NCBI RefSeq assembly: GCF_011769985.2
Contig: NZ_CP039734.2
Span: 434,001 to 498,000 of the forward strand
From: Sulfurospirillum diekertiae
GTDB lineage: Bacteria; Campylobacterota; Campylobacteria; Campylobacterales; Sulfurospirillaceae
Direction: 5' to 3'
DNA length: 64,000 nt
Part shown: piece after piece, positions 45,369 to 54,991 of the stretch
How the letters are laid out: each line of letters starts with the position of its first letter
Numbering within the stretch: the first letter of the stretch is position 1
Translations under genes and position numbers: made by a program
Notes under the pieces: model-generated
Told to the model about the DNA's origin: nothing
Seen by the model: the letters and a program-made list of their open reading frames with translations, nothing else
The model's database searches: none

Positions 45369-46177
45369 ATACCTCTATCGATGAGTTATGTAAAGAACTC
45401 AAGCTCTCTATCATAGGCGAAAAATATCATGATATTGCCAGTATGGCAGCTAAAGAGAATTGGCAATATACACAGTTCTTGGAGGAGGTATTACGAGTGG
45501 AAGTAGATAATAGACTAGGAAGGTCTAAAAATATGTTGACCAAACTCGCAGGATTCCCAGTTATTAAGACATTAGAGCAGTTTGATTACACTTTCTCCGT
45601 TGGCGTGAACCGTAAACAGATTGAAGAACTCTCAAGCCTAATATTTGTTAAAAAGTATGAGAACATCATCCTCTTAGGTGAAAGTGGTGTGGGTAAAACA
45701 CATCTTGCTATTGCGCTAGCACTCAAAGCGGTGCAACATCGCTATAAAGTAAGATTTACCACCATAAGTGAGCTTTTAAGTAATGCAAATAGAGCCAAAA
45801 AAGAGAAAAAATATGATAGCTTCTTGAAATCTATCGCCTCTCCATCGGTACTTGTCATTGATGAGATTGGATATTTCAATATGAGCAAAGAAGAAGCCAA
45901 TCACTTTTTTCAAATTATTTCTAAACGCTATGAAAAAAGCTCTACCATTTTTACTTCAAATCTTGTATTTAGTAAATGGGTTCAAGTCTTTGCAGGAGAT
46001 AAAATCGTTACAACCGCTATATTAGATCGAGTGTTACATCACTCACATATCATCAATATTCAAGGAGATAGCTACCGACTTAAAGAGAAGAAACAAACAG
46101 GAGTTTTACACTCAGAAATCTATAAGTTTGAAGCTAAATCTTCAAACATAGAAGGTCAAAATCAAGAGGTGGTTTAA
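45359..46177 (+). CDS. istB: IS21 transposition helper ATPase IstB
   Basis: 272 aa. AAA+ ATPase of the DnaC/IstB group that assists IstA in target DNA binding. Walker A GESGVGKTHLA near 103 and Walker B VLVIDEIGYF near 160 are intact, with the sensor segment IFTSNLVFSKW. It overlaps the istA reading frame by 10 bases, normal for the family. Intact, although its partner transposase is broken, so the copy is likely immobile unless helped in trans. Confidence 0.94.
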   Translation: MELDTSIDELCKELKLSIIGEKYHDIASMAAKENWQYTQFLEEVLRVEVDNRLGRSKNMLTKLAGFPVIKTLEQFDYTFSVGVNRKQIEELSSLIFVKKYENIILLGESGVGKTHLAIALALKAVQHRYKVRFTTISELLSNANRAKKEKKYDSFLKSIASPSVLVIDEIGYFNMSKEEANHFFQIISKRYEKSSTIFTSNLVFSKWVQVFAGDKIVTTAILDRVLHHSHIINIQGDSYRLKEKKQTGVLHSEIYKFEAKSSNIEGQNQEVV

Positions 46178-46217
46178 GTTTCAATTCGCAACTTTTTTAC
46201 ACTATAAACTGACCAGT

Positions 46218-47212
46218 TCTGCGCTTCGCTTGACAAGATAGGCATTGGTTTTGAAAAATCGTAGATCTTCGTTAAAATTTTTAGGAATGGTTGCCCCAAG
46301 ATTGGAGAAATTTAAAACAGGGATCAGTCCTATACCTTGCGCATTTGCTTCATCATAACTTCGATCATTCACATCGACAGAGAGGTTGGCTTTAAGCGAC
46401 TTGTCGTCTAGAAAATAGTGTGTATAGTTAATGAAAAAATCTTTGGAGAGATTTTATCCACTATCAGGTGTAGCATCAAGGGCGAGTCCCGCATAATTAT
46501 TTTTAGAAACATCCGTATAGCCCATGTTGATTTTTGTCGTTTCATTGCTAACGTCGGCATAAAGATATTTCTTACCGCCATTGGTATTAAGTTTATGACC
46601 ATCGTAAAGTGTTGTATATTTAATCTGTTCATGGTTGAGAAACATTAAATAAGACCAACCATTTTCCAAACTTGAAGAGTTGGTAAAACTTTCTGAATGA
46701 GAACCTTTTGTTGTGACCAATCCATTGAGTTCAGAGCCATTCTCTTTCAGCGCTGATTTGGTGTAAATACGTACAAAATAGATACCGGTTTCATTGCCAA
46801 AGGAAAAGGAACTTTCACCGTAATAAATCTCAACGTGATCAACAAAATCTAAAGGTAAATCGCTCCAAGAGAGTGAAGTGGATTGATCGTAACCTGAACT
46901 GATTTCATGGTCATTAATAAAAAATCTAAAAAAGCCACTGGTGGTTGTTTTAGAACCGATCAGAGAGTAATTGGTCAAGCCAAATTGGTTGGTATTAACG
47001 TTAAGAAGAGGGAGTTCTTTTAAAATATCATTGAGTTTTGTGTATTGCATCAATCGAATTTCTTTTTGCGAATAAATAATAACATGTCCAATTTTTTCAT
47101 TGACCGTTTGCAATGAATTATCGGAAGTTGTTTTATATTCTTGGAGTAAAGAGTCGAGTGAGTCAGCTAAAAGTAGACCGACACTTAATGCAATCAATAA
47201 AATAATTTTCAT
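46218..47212 (-). pseudogene. TonB-dependent receptor, 5-prime fragment (plug part) with in-frame stop
   Basis: A signal peptide (MKIILLIALSVGLLLADS) is followed by a plug domain: IGHVIIYSQKEIRLMQ, LPLLNVNTNQFGLTNYSLIGSK, SLPLDFVDHVEIYYG. At 46454-46456 the frame meets TAA (after ATPDSG), then continues without shift for about 78 more codons of barrel sequence (NLSKDFFINYTHYFLDDKS) up to the IS border. The gene therefore has two lesions, a nonsense codon and the IS21 insertion. First gene of the operon with the periplasmic protein and GGDEF-EAL genes. Substrate class cannot be told from the plug. Confidence 0.88.
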
Positions 47213-47376
47213 CTGTTTATTCAGTGATTCCTTCTATTTGATACTATATGCATATGGGACATATTAGTATAGGGAAGAAGAGCTTAATACTATATTTTTA
47301 TATCACAAAAAGATTACAAGGCTGAGGATGGTTTATTTTACTTGTTTGGGAAGCAGTGAAAATCAAATAGCTTTAA

Positions 47377-47388
47377 ATTACATGTAAA
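47377..47388. repeat. TTTACATGTAAA palindrome, one mismatch, intergenic
   Basis: ATTACATGTAAA, 13 bases beyond the nadD-rsfS stop. The rest of 47213-47401 holds only the receptor upstream region. Confidence 0.8.
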
Positions 47389-47401
47389 GAGAAGGCGTAG
47401 A

Positions 47402-48283
47402 CTATTCTACGCTTCTTACTTTTTTCATTTCTTCTTCTCTCTCTTTGAGAAAGAGTTCTAAGTTATATTTGAGACGATATTGCGGTGTCATAAGGTGAAT
47501 GAGAACATCGCCCATATCAATCACTGTCCAGTTGTCATCAGCATCAACATTTAAAAAACTTTCACCTGCGCCTTTAAGCTCTGTTTTGAGATGATCTAAA
47601 AGTGAAAGCCCGTGTCGCTCACCCATTGTCGTTGCTATAACAACAGTGTTAACAAAATAATCTTTGCCACTCATATCAAATACTTGTATATCTTCTGCTT
47701 TTTTGTCGCTTAGAGCAGTTACGATTCTTTCAATTCTATTATCCATTGGATTCCTTGTATAAAACGCTATCACTTCATTTTTGATGGCTTTTGGAATAAA
47801 TCTTGGGTCCAAAAATGAGCGGAGCTTTGAAGAACTGATATTAACATTAATTGGTAAAATTTTCAAGCCTTTTGGAGGAGTAAACTCTCCTCTTGGTGCT
47901 ACAACAAATTCAACAAGGTTACAAAGCTCATCGTAGCGGTTCCATTTAGGAAGTGCAGAAAAACTATCACTTCCAACGAGCAAAAAGAGTTTAGCTCCTG
48001 GGTACAAACGCTTTACATGTAAAACAGTTTCGATGGTGGGAACTTGTCTTTTTTGATCACATTCATATGAAAAAATTTCGACTTTCTCCATACCTTCAAA
48101 CATCTTAGCCAGCCATTTTTGGCGCATAGCAGCGGGAGCACAAAAACTTTCTTTAAAAGGGCTGAGGTACGTAGTAACAACTAAAAGCTTATCAATATCA
48201 AGAATTTCAAGGGCTTTTTTAACAATGAGTTCGTGTCCAGAGTGAGGAGGATCGAAAGAACCTCCAAAGATAGCTATGTTCAA
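47402..48283 (-). CDS. nadD-rsfS: Fused nicotinate-nucleotide adenylyltransferase and ribosome silencing factor
   Basis: 293 aa. Residues 1-178 are NadD (GGSFDPPHSGHE near 6-17, ISSSKLRSF near 150) and make deamido-NAD from nicotinate mononucleotide. Residues from 180 are RsfS (MDNRIERIVTALSDKKAEDIQVFDMSG, then NWTVIDMGDVLIHLMTPQYR), which binds L14 and blocks subunit joining in starvation. In C. jejuni they are separate adjacent genes. Here no stop separates them, yet an internal ATG at 47746 with CAAGGAA six bases before it would yield a free 114-aa RsfS. So it may give a fusion, free RsfS, or both. Divergent from gapA. Palindrome at 48012 read as LHVK. Confidence 0.88.
   Translation of the reverse strand: MNIAIFGGSFDPPHSGHELIVKKALEILDIDKLLVVTTYLSPFKESFCAPAAMRQKWLAKMFEGMEKVEIFSYECDQKRQVPTIETVLHVKRLYPGAKLFLLVGSDSFSALPKWNRYDELCNLVEFVVAPRGEFTPPKGLKILPINVNISSSKLRSFLDPRFIPKAIKNEVIAFYTRNPMDNRIERIVTALSDKKAEDIQVFDMSGKDYFVNTVVIATTMGERHGLSLLDHLKTELKGAGESFLNVDADDNWTVIDMGDVLIHLMTPQYRLKYNLELFLKEREEEMKKVRSVE
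47746..47757 (-). promoter_or_regulatory. Internal ribosome-binding site and ATG for RsfS
   Basis: CAAGGAA (47751-47757 on the minus strand) before the ATG whose A is at 47746, inside the continuous nadD-rsfS frame. Spacing is optimal. Confidence 0.6.
48012..48023. repeat. TTTACATGTAAA palindrome, exact, in nadD-rsfS
   Basis: Read on the minus strand as VLHVKR in the NadD part. Confidence 0.92.
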
Positions 48284-48326
48284 CTGTAAGACTCCATGTA
48301 CTTTAAACTTTTTTATACATCATTTT

Positions 48327-48335
48327 TGCTAAAAT
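48327..48335 (+). promoter_or_regulatory. Putative promoter of gapA, TGCTAAAAT
   Basis: Identical to the box before hemB, 59 bases before the gapA ATG. Confidence 0.6.
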
Positions 48336-48394
48336 AATTCGCTTTTCTAAAAGCTAGATGGATTAAAACGACTATTATATCAAAAGGAATACCT

Positions 48395-49396
48395 ATGGCA
48401 CTCAAAATTGCTATAAATGGATTTGGTCGCATTGGAAGATGCGTTGCTAGAATTATTGATTCACGCGATGACGTTGAGCTTGTATGTGTGAATGACACAG
48501 CTGAACGTGCTACCACAAAACAACTACTTAAATACGATAGTGTCCATGGCGTTTTCCAAGGTCACGTTGAATTACTTGAAAATGATTATATGCAAATGGG
48601 AAAATCAAAAGTGAAGATGTTCTCAACCCGTGATGCCAAAGAACTTAATTTTGCAGATTATGGTGTGGATGTCGTTCTTGAATGTACAGGAGCACTGTTA
48701 ACCCAAAAAGATATGCAGGTGTTTATCGACAATGGTGTCAAAAAAGTGGTACTCTCTGCCCCGGCAAAAGATGATACACCCACTTTCGTTTTAGGTGTCA
48801 ATGAACATACCTATGCAGGGCAAGCCATTGTCTCCAATGCTAGCTGTACTACAAATTGTCTAGGACCTGTTGCCAAAGTGCTTGATGATGCGTTTGGCAT
48901 TGACAAAGGGTTAATGACAACGGTTCACTCGTATACGAATGATCAAAATATTTTAGATGTGAAACACCGTAAAAATGATTTACGTCGTGCACGTGCAGCG
49001 GCGGTTAATATGATCCCAACGAGTACGGGTGCAGCCAAAGCAATCGGCTTGGTTCTCCCACACCTTAAAGGACGTTTACATGGACAAAGCGTTCGTGTTC
49101 CAACACCTAATGTTTCTATGGTTGATCTGAACGTTGTCCTTAAAAAAGAGACAACCAAAGAAGAGATCAACGCGCTTTTTACGGAGCATGCTAACGGAAA
49201 ACTCAAAGGTATTTTGGAAGTTGATGTTGAACAAAGAGTTTCTCAAGATTTCGTGACTACATCATGGAGCTCCATTGTTGCAGTCGATTTGACACAAGTG
49301 ATTTGTGGCAATATGGTTAAAGTAATGGCGTGGTATGACAATGAGTGGGGCTATTCGACACGTTTGATCGATATGGCTGTTCACGTAAGTAAATAA
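48395..49396 (+). CDS. gapA: Glyceraldehyde-3-phosphate dehydrogenase
   Basis: 333 aa. NAD-binding GFGRIGRCVARI near 8-19, catalytic cysteine in SNASCTTNC near 150-158, and the conserved histidine region VHSYTNDQ are intact. It runs between triose phosphate and 1,3-bisphosphoglycerate, in this group most likely toward gluconeogenesis. First gene of the gapA-pgk-tpiA-fabI set, the order also seen in C. jejuni. No genome palindrome within it. Confidence 0.98.
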   Translation: MALKIAINGFGRIGRCVARIIDSRDDVELVCVNDTAERATTKQLLKYDSVHGVFQGHVELLENDYMQMGKSKVKMFSTRDAKELNFADYGVDVVLECTGALLTQKDMQVFIDNGVKKVVLSAPAKDDTPTFVLGVNEHTYAGQAIVSNASCTTNCLGPVAKVLDDAFGIDKGLMTTVHSYTNDQNILDVKHRKNDLRRARAAAVNMIPTSTGAAKAIGLVLPHLKGRLHGQSVRVPTPNVSMVDLNVVLKKETTKEEINALFTEHANGKLKGILEVDVEQRVSQDFVTTSWSSIVAVDLTQVICGNMVKVMAWYDNEWGYSTRLIDMAVHVSK

Positions 49397-49407
49397 AAGG
49401 ATAGGGA

Positions 49408-50607
49408 ATGATTCGCTCTATTAGAGATTTGGATATTGAAGGTAAAAAAGTTTTTATTCGTTGTGATTTCAATGTGCCTTTAGATGAGTTTACCAATATT
49501 ACGGACGATAGACGTGTACGCTCAGCGATCCCTACCATTCGTTATTGTTTAGATCATGGTTGCTCTATCATTTTGGCAAGTCACTTGGGTCGCCCCAAGG
49601 GTGCCGTGGATGAGAAATATTCACTTGCCCCCGTCCAAATGAGACTCAAACGTCTTTTAGACAAAGAAGTTGTTTTGGCTGCCGATGTGATTGGTAAAGA
49701 TGCAACAGAAAAAGCAGCGGCGCTTCAGCCGGGTGAAATTTTACTTTTAGAAAATCTTCGTTTCAGCAAAGGTGAAACAGCCAATGACGAAGAGTTTGCA
49801 AAAGCGCTGGCGGATATGGCAGAAGTGTACATTAACGATGCCTTTGGTGTATGTCATCGTGCACATGCTTCCGTTGAAGCGATTACCCACTATTTTAATG
49901 AAAAAAGTTCTGCAGCAGGATTTCTCCTTCAAAAAGAGGTTGAATTTTCTAAGAACCTTCTTCGTCGTCCAACACGTCCCTTTGTCGCCGTTGTCGGTGG
50001 TAGTAAAGTCAGTGGTAAACTTCAAGCGCTGGTTAACTTGCTCCCACGTGTCGATAAACTCGTTATTGGTGGCGGTATGGCATTTACATTCTTAAAAGCG
50101 CAAGGACTCGACATTGGCAATTCAATCGTTGAAGATGAGTTGCTGGATGAAGCAAACCGCGTTATGGAAGAGGCTAAACGTTTAGGGGTAAAAATTTACC
50201 TTCCAGTGGACGTTGTTGCTGCGCAAACATGCTCTCAAGATGCTACGATTAAGTTCGTTACCGTTCAAGAAATTCCAAAAGGTTGGATGGGCTTGGACAT
50301 TGGACCTGCAACATCACGACTCTTTAGAGAAGCACTCGCAGATGCACAAACGATTCTTTGGAATGGTCCAATGGGTGTTTTTGAGCTTGAGAAATTCTCG
50401 AAAGGTAGTTTCAAAATGTCTCATGTGATTGCAGAAGCCCATGCAACAACGGTTGTGGGTGGTGGCGATACCGCAGATGTGGTGGCGCGCGCTGGCGATG
50501 CCGATGAGATGACATTTATCTCTACCGGTGGTGGGGCAAGTTTAGAGCTTATTGAGGGTAAAGAACTTCCGGGCGTTAAAGTTTTAAGTAAAGATGAGAC
50601 TGAGTAA
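49408..50607 (+). CDS. pgk: Phosphoglycerate kinase
   Basis: 399 aa, full length. [10 protein letters not shown] near 18-27, [10 protein letters not shown], the hinge, [12 protein letters not shown] and the C-terminal nucleotide site [13 protein letters not shown] are present. Transfers phosphate between 1,3-bisphosphoglycerate and ADP. Starts 11 bases after gapA, with AGG before the ATG, and ends 2 bases before tpiA. Confidence 0.98.
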   Translation: MIRSIRDLDIEGKKVFIRCDFNVPLDEFTNITDDRRVRSAIPTIRYCLDHGCSIILASHLGRPKGAVDEKYSLAPVQMRLKRLLDKEVVLAADVIGKDATEKAAALQPGEILLLENLRFSKGETANDEEFAKALADMAEVYINDAFGVCHRAHASVEAITHYFNEKSSAAGFLLQKEVEFSKNLLRRPTRPFVAVVGGSKVSGKLQALVNLLPRVDKLVIGGGMAFTFLKAQGLDIGNSIVEDELLDEANRVMEEAKRLGVKIYLPVDVVAAQTCSQDATIKFVTVQEIPKGWMGLDIGPATSRLFREALADAQTILWNGPMGVFELEKFSKGSFKMSHVIAEAHATTVVGGGDTADVVARAGDADEMTFISTGGGASLELIEGKELPGVKVLSKDETE

Positions 50608-50609
50608 GC

Positions 50610-52158
<1,549 letters not shown>

Positions 52159-52167
52159 GGTAAACAC

Positions 52168-53133
52168 ATGAAATTAGTGCTGCAAAAACTTGGATATGTA
52201 GTACTAATGCTCTGTATCATCTCGTTAATCTCTTTTGGAGCAATTCATCTTGCTCCAAACTCTTTCTTTGCCAGTGGTGAACTCAATCCTAACATTACAC
52301 CAGAAGCATTAGAGCAACTCAAACACGTTTATGGACTTGATCAATCTTTGCCCGCACAATTTTTTGCATGGTTTAAAGCGATGCTCCAGCTAGACTTCGG
52401 TATCTCGTTTGCTAGTGGCAAGGCTGTGCGCGATGAAATTCTAGAGCGACTTCCTATCACCCTTTTGATGAATGTTGTTAGTTTAATTTTCGTCTTTATA
52501 CTGGCTTTGTATTGGGGTATAAAATCTGCTATGAAACAATCAAGCCTTTATGATAAAAGCATCAAACAGTTTGCCCTTATCAGCTACGCAATGCCTTCGT
52601 TTTACCTCTCTTTGTTGTTGGTTATTCTTCTCTCGGTACAGTGGAAACTGTTTCCTATCTCAGGATTGCACTCACAAGGCATTAGTGGAAATGGTATTGT
52701 TTACATGGCGGATATGGCATGGCATTTAGCCTTACCAATCTTTGTAATGGTCTTTGGTGGGCTTGGAAGTTTGATTTTGTATGTGCGAAGTTTGACACTC
52801 AATATTTTAAAAAGGGACTATATCTTTTTTGCCAAAAGTAGGGGTATTGAGGGAAGGGCACTTTTAATGCGTTTTATTTTGCCGAATCTCTCACCTCCCA
52901 TTGTGACGATTCTAGGACTTTCGCTGCCAGGACTTATCGGGGGTAGTGTGATTTTGGAGTCTATTTTTGCGATTAATGGCATGGGACTCTTGTTTTATCA
53001 AAGTGCATTGAGCAGGGATTATCCTGTGATTATGGGAATACTGATTATTTCATCTTTTTTGACTTTATTTGGCAATATGATTGCCGATTTGATTTTAACA
53101 AAACTCAATCCTCATTTTAAACGACGAGGATAA
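52168..53133 (+). CDS. Orphan ABC permease of the DppB/OppB family
   Basis: 321 aa with about six membrane helices. The first-helix segment LISLISFGAIHLAPNSFF, PNITPEALEQLKHVYGLDQSLPAQF and the coupling loop ARS-type SRGIEGRALLMRFILPN match peptide/nickel permease subunit DppB. It begins 9 bases after fabI. No DppC, ATPase or binding protein is adjacent, so it either works with distant partners or in a dedicated system. Complete. Confidence 0.87.
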   Translation: MKLVLQKLGYVVLMLCIISLISFGAIHLAPNSFFASGELNPNITPEALEQLKHVYGLDQSLPAQFFAWFKAMLQLDFGISFASGKAVRDEILERLPITLLMNVVSLIFVFILALYWGIKSAMKQSSLYDKSIKQFALISYAMPSFYLSLLLVILLSVQWKLFPISGLHSQGISGNGIVYMADMAWHLALPIFVMVFGGLGSLILYVRSLTLNILKRDYIFFAKSRGIEGRALLMRFILPNLSPPIVTILGLSLPGLIGGSVILESIFAINGMGLLFYQSALSRDYPVIMGILIISSFLTLFGNMIADLILTKLNPHFKRRG

Positions 53134-53155
53134 ATAATTTTAAAAGGAGCCAACA

Positions 53156-53308
53156 ATGAAAAATATTCTTTTAGTGCTAGTAACCGTTTTATTAATGAGT
53201 GGCTGTGCGACATGGGGTGGTATTAAAAAAGATGCTAAAGATGGCGCCCAATGGACCAAAGAGAAGGTCAATCATGGTGCTGAATACGTGAAAGAAAAGA
53301 CAGAGTAA
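53156..53308 (+). CDS. Small entericidin-like lipoprotein, second copy
   Basis: 50 aa, with AAAAGGAG six bases before the ATG. Signal and lipobox LMSGC, then ATWGGIKKDAKDGAQW and TKEKVNHGAEYVKEKTE. It is clearly a paralogue of the 53-aa lipoprotein at 26659: about half of the residues are the same, and both end in EKKTE or KEKTE. It may be co-transcribed with the permease gene 22 bases upstream. A pair of genome palindromes forms its terminator. Confidence 0.82.
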   Translation: MKNILLVLVTVLLMSGCATWGGIKKDAKDGAQWTKEKVNHGAEYVKEKTE

Positions 53309-53322
53309 GTTTGCAAAAAAGT

Positions 53323-53334
53323 TTTACATGTAAA
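53323..53334. repeat. TTTACATGTAAA palindrome, exact, intergenic
   Basis: 14 bases after the lipoprotein stop. Confidence 0.95.
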
Positions 53335-53344
53335 GCAAAAAAGC

Positions 53345-53356
53345 TTTACATGTAAA
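53345..53356. repeat. TTTACATGTAAA palindrome, exact, intergenic
   Basis: 7 bases beyond the nusA stop. Confidence 0.95.
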
Positions 53357-53363
53357 GAAGTTC

Positions 53364-54488
53364 TTAAAGTCCGCCAAAAAGGTTTTTAAGGGCGTTTGGA
53401 TCACGTTGTTCTGCTTGTTCATCACTGCTTGCATCACTGTTTGCAGTTGTTCCACCCGATTCGACCAATTCAATTTCAAATCCTGTTAACATCGAAGTAA
53501 GACGAATATTGATGCCATTCTTACCAATTGCTTTTGATTTTTGATCGCTTGGAAGCGTTACAATGGCTTTACCATTTTGAATTTTGACATTGGAAATAAT
53601 CGCAGGAGAAAGAGCACGTGCGATGAAGATTTCAGGAATATTGGAGTATTCGATACAGTCAATATTTTCATTATGTAACTCTTTACTGACCGCATTAATT
53701 CTCACACCTTTTGTACCGACAGTTGCCCCAACAGCGTCAATATTAGGGTGCAATGAACTGAGTGCTACTTTTGCGCGTTCTCCTGGAATTCTAGCACTGC
53801 CAATAATCTTAATGAGTTCATCTTTGATCTCAGGAACTTCAAGTTCTAAAAGAGATTCTAAAAATTTTGGACTGGTACGAGAAAGTTCGACATACATTCC
53901 TTGTGTTTTATCAATGAGAACTTTACGAATGACACTTTTGACCACGTTGCCGACTTTAAATTTTTCACCTTTGATACGGTTTTTGCGTGGCAATACCGCT
54001 CTAATTTCTTCAATTTCAATATAGGTATTTTCATCGTTATCAACGCGCACGACAGATCCAAAAACAGTTTTGCCTACAAGTTTTTGATATTTTTCAAAAA
54101 TATTGTTTTCAAGGAGACGTTGAATGTGGTATTCAAGCTCTTTTTGAAGCGTTGCTGCTGCGGTTCTTCCTAGATTATCAAGTGGCAATTCATAGGTAAG
54201 TTCATCACCAATTTCGATCTCTGGGTCAACCTCTTTAGCATCTTTAATAGCAATAAAATTTTCATTACCTTCTAAAAGTCTTGTATCATCAGGTTCAACG
54301 ACAATGACTTTTTGATAGAGTTTAAGTGTTTTAGTGGCTGGGTCTATTTCTGCGCCATATTCGTATTCTGCGCCATAAATTCTTTTGGCTGTTTTGACAA
54401 GAGCAAGTGTAACGGTATTTTTAACTTCGTTAATATCCAACCCTTTTTCATGGGCAATAGATTCTATAATGTCTATAATTTTTTCCAT
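53364..54488 (-). CDS. nusA: Transcription termination/antitermination factor NusA
   Basis: 374 aa. N-terminal RNA polymerase-binding domain, an S1 domain (about 130-200), and two KH domains (IPGERAKVALSSLHP and GATVGTKGVRINAVSKEL, then SKAIGKNGINIRLTSMLTG). It modulates pausing and termination. It lacks the acidic AR1/AR2 repeats of E. coli NusA, as is usual outside gammaproteobacteria. AAGGA lies before the ATG. Divergent from the HP0268-like gene across about 250 bases, which hold a TATAAA-type -10 for nusA (near 54520) and no gene. Confidence 0.97.
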   Translation of the reverse strand: MEKIIDIIESIAHEKGLDINEVKNTVTLALVKTAKRIYGAEYEYGAEIDPATKTLKLYQKVIVVEPDDTRLLEGNENFIAIKDAKEVDPEIEIGDELTYELPLDNLGRTAAATLQKELEYHIQRLLENNIFEKYQKLVGKTVFGSVVRVDNDENTYIEIEEIRAVLPRKNRIKGEKFKVGNVVKSVIRKVLIDKTQGMYVELSRTSPKFLESLLELEVPEIKDELIKIIGSARIPGERAKVALSSLHPNIDAVGATVGTKGVRINAVSKELHNENIDCIEYSNIPEIFIARALSPAIISNVKIQNGKAIVTLPSDQKSKAIGKNGINIRLTSMLTGFEIELVESGGTTANSDASSDEQAEQRDPNALKNLFGGL

Positions 54489-54739
54489 AGGTTTCCTTAA
54501 TAAAGATACGTATTTTTATATCATGGTGTAATCGCAATGATGAAAAATCAAAAATGGAAATTTAAACGATTGCGGTGAAGAGTAAGGATTATAACTAAAA
54601 TCTTCTTTTATTTTTCTTTATGAGAAGGTGGTTGTTTGCTTTTAATGAGGAATTTATTGAAATTAAAGTATACTTCGCGATATATCTTTGTGCGTGTTGT
54701 ACACATACGATAATTTTTGCGATAGAAAAGAGGTTTACA

Positions 54740-54982
54740 ATGGAAATCAAATTAGCACGAAATGAAATTAATGGAAAACCAAAGACAATTACATTGGAGA
54801 AAGTGACCGAGATTATTGAAAAAGAGGGACAAAAGATCTTCTATTTTGATAAAGAAAACTCTCATAAAGACCTCGTAAGCTTGGTAGAACACTTTGAAGC
54901 ACAAGGGTTTAGTGTCTATTTAAGAGATATTCGCTACGGTTTGGGTGAGAGCGATTATATGTACGAAGTACACATTCTTTAA
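54740..54982 (+). CDS. HP0268-domain protein (small nuclease family)
   Basis: 80 aa from the ATG at 54740, after AGAGG. The longer upstream frame is not homologous. Sequence MEIKLARNEINGKPKTITL and the C-terminal SVYLRDIRYGLGESDYMYEVHIL match the Helicobacter HP0268 family. H. pylori HP0268 was reported to nick DNA and cleave RNA. It precedes miaB and a DUF374 acyltransferase just as HP0268 precedes HP0269 and HP0270, so the order is conserved across the phylum. Confidence 0.85.
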   Translation: MEIKLARNEINGKPKTITLEKVTEIIEKEGQKIFYFDKENSHKDLVSLVEHFEAQGFSVYLRDIRYGLGESDYMYEVHIL

Positions 54983-54991
54983 GGCTATATT

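Larger units (their letters stand above)
44150..46217 (+). mobile_element. IS21-family insertion sequence
   Basis: About 2.07 kb bounded by inverted ends: ACTGGTCAGT (44150-44159) and ACTGACCAGT (46208-46217). The similarity extends inward to a GTTGC block on each side. If the family rule of TG...CA ends holds, the exact borders are 44152 and 46215. It carries istA (frameshifted) and istB in the usual order and orientation. No clear target duplication is visible at either border choice. The element has no genome palindrome, unlike its surroundings. Confidence 0.9.
53323..53356. terminator. Hairpin made of two TTTACATGTAAA copies
   Basis: Copies at 53323-53334 and 53345-53356, extended by GC on their facing sides, give a perfect 14-bp stem with an AAAAAA loop between the lipoprotein stop and the convergent nusA stop. 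Confidence 0.75.

Noticed and set aside
44140-46228. Target-site duplication of the IS21 element
   Set aside because: Compared flanks at border choices 44150/46217 and 44152/46215 and found no matching 4-8 base repeat.
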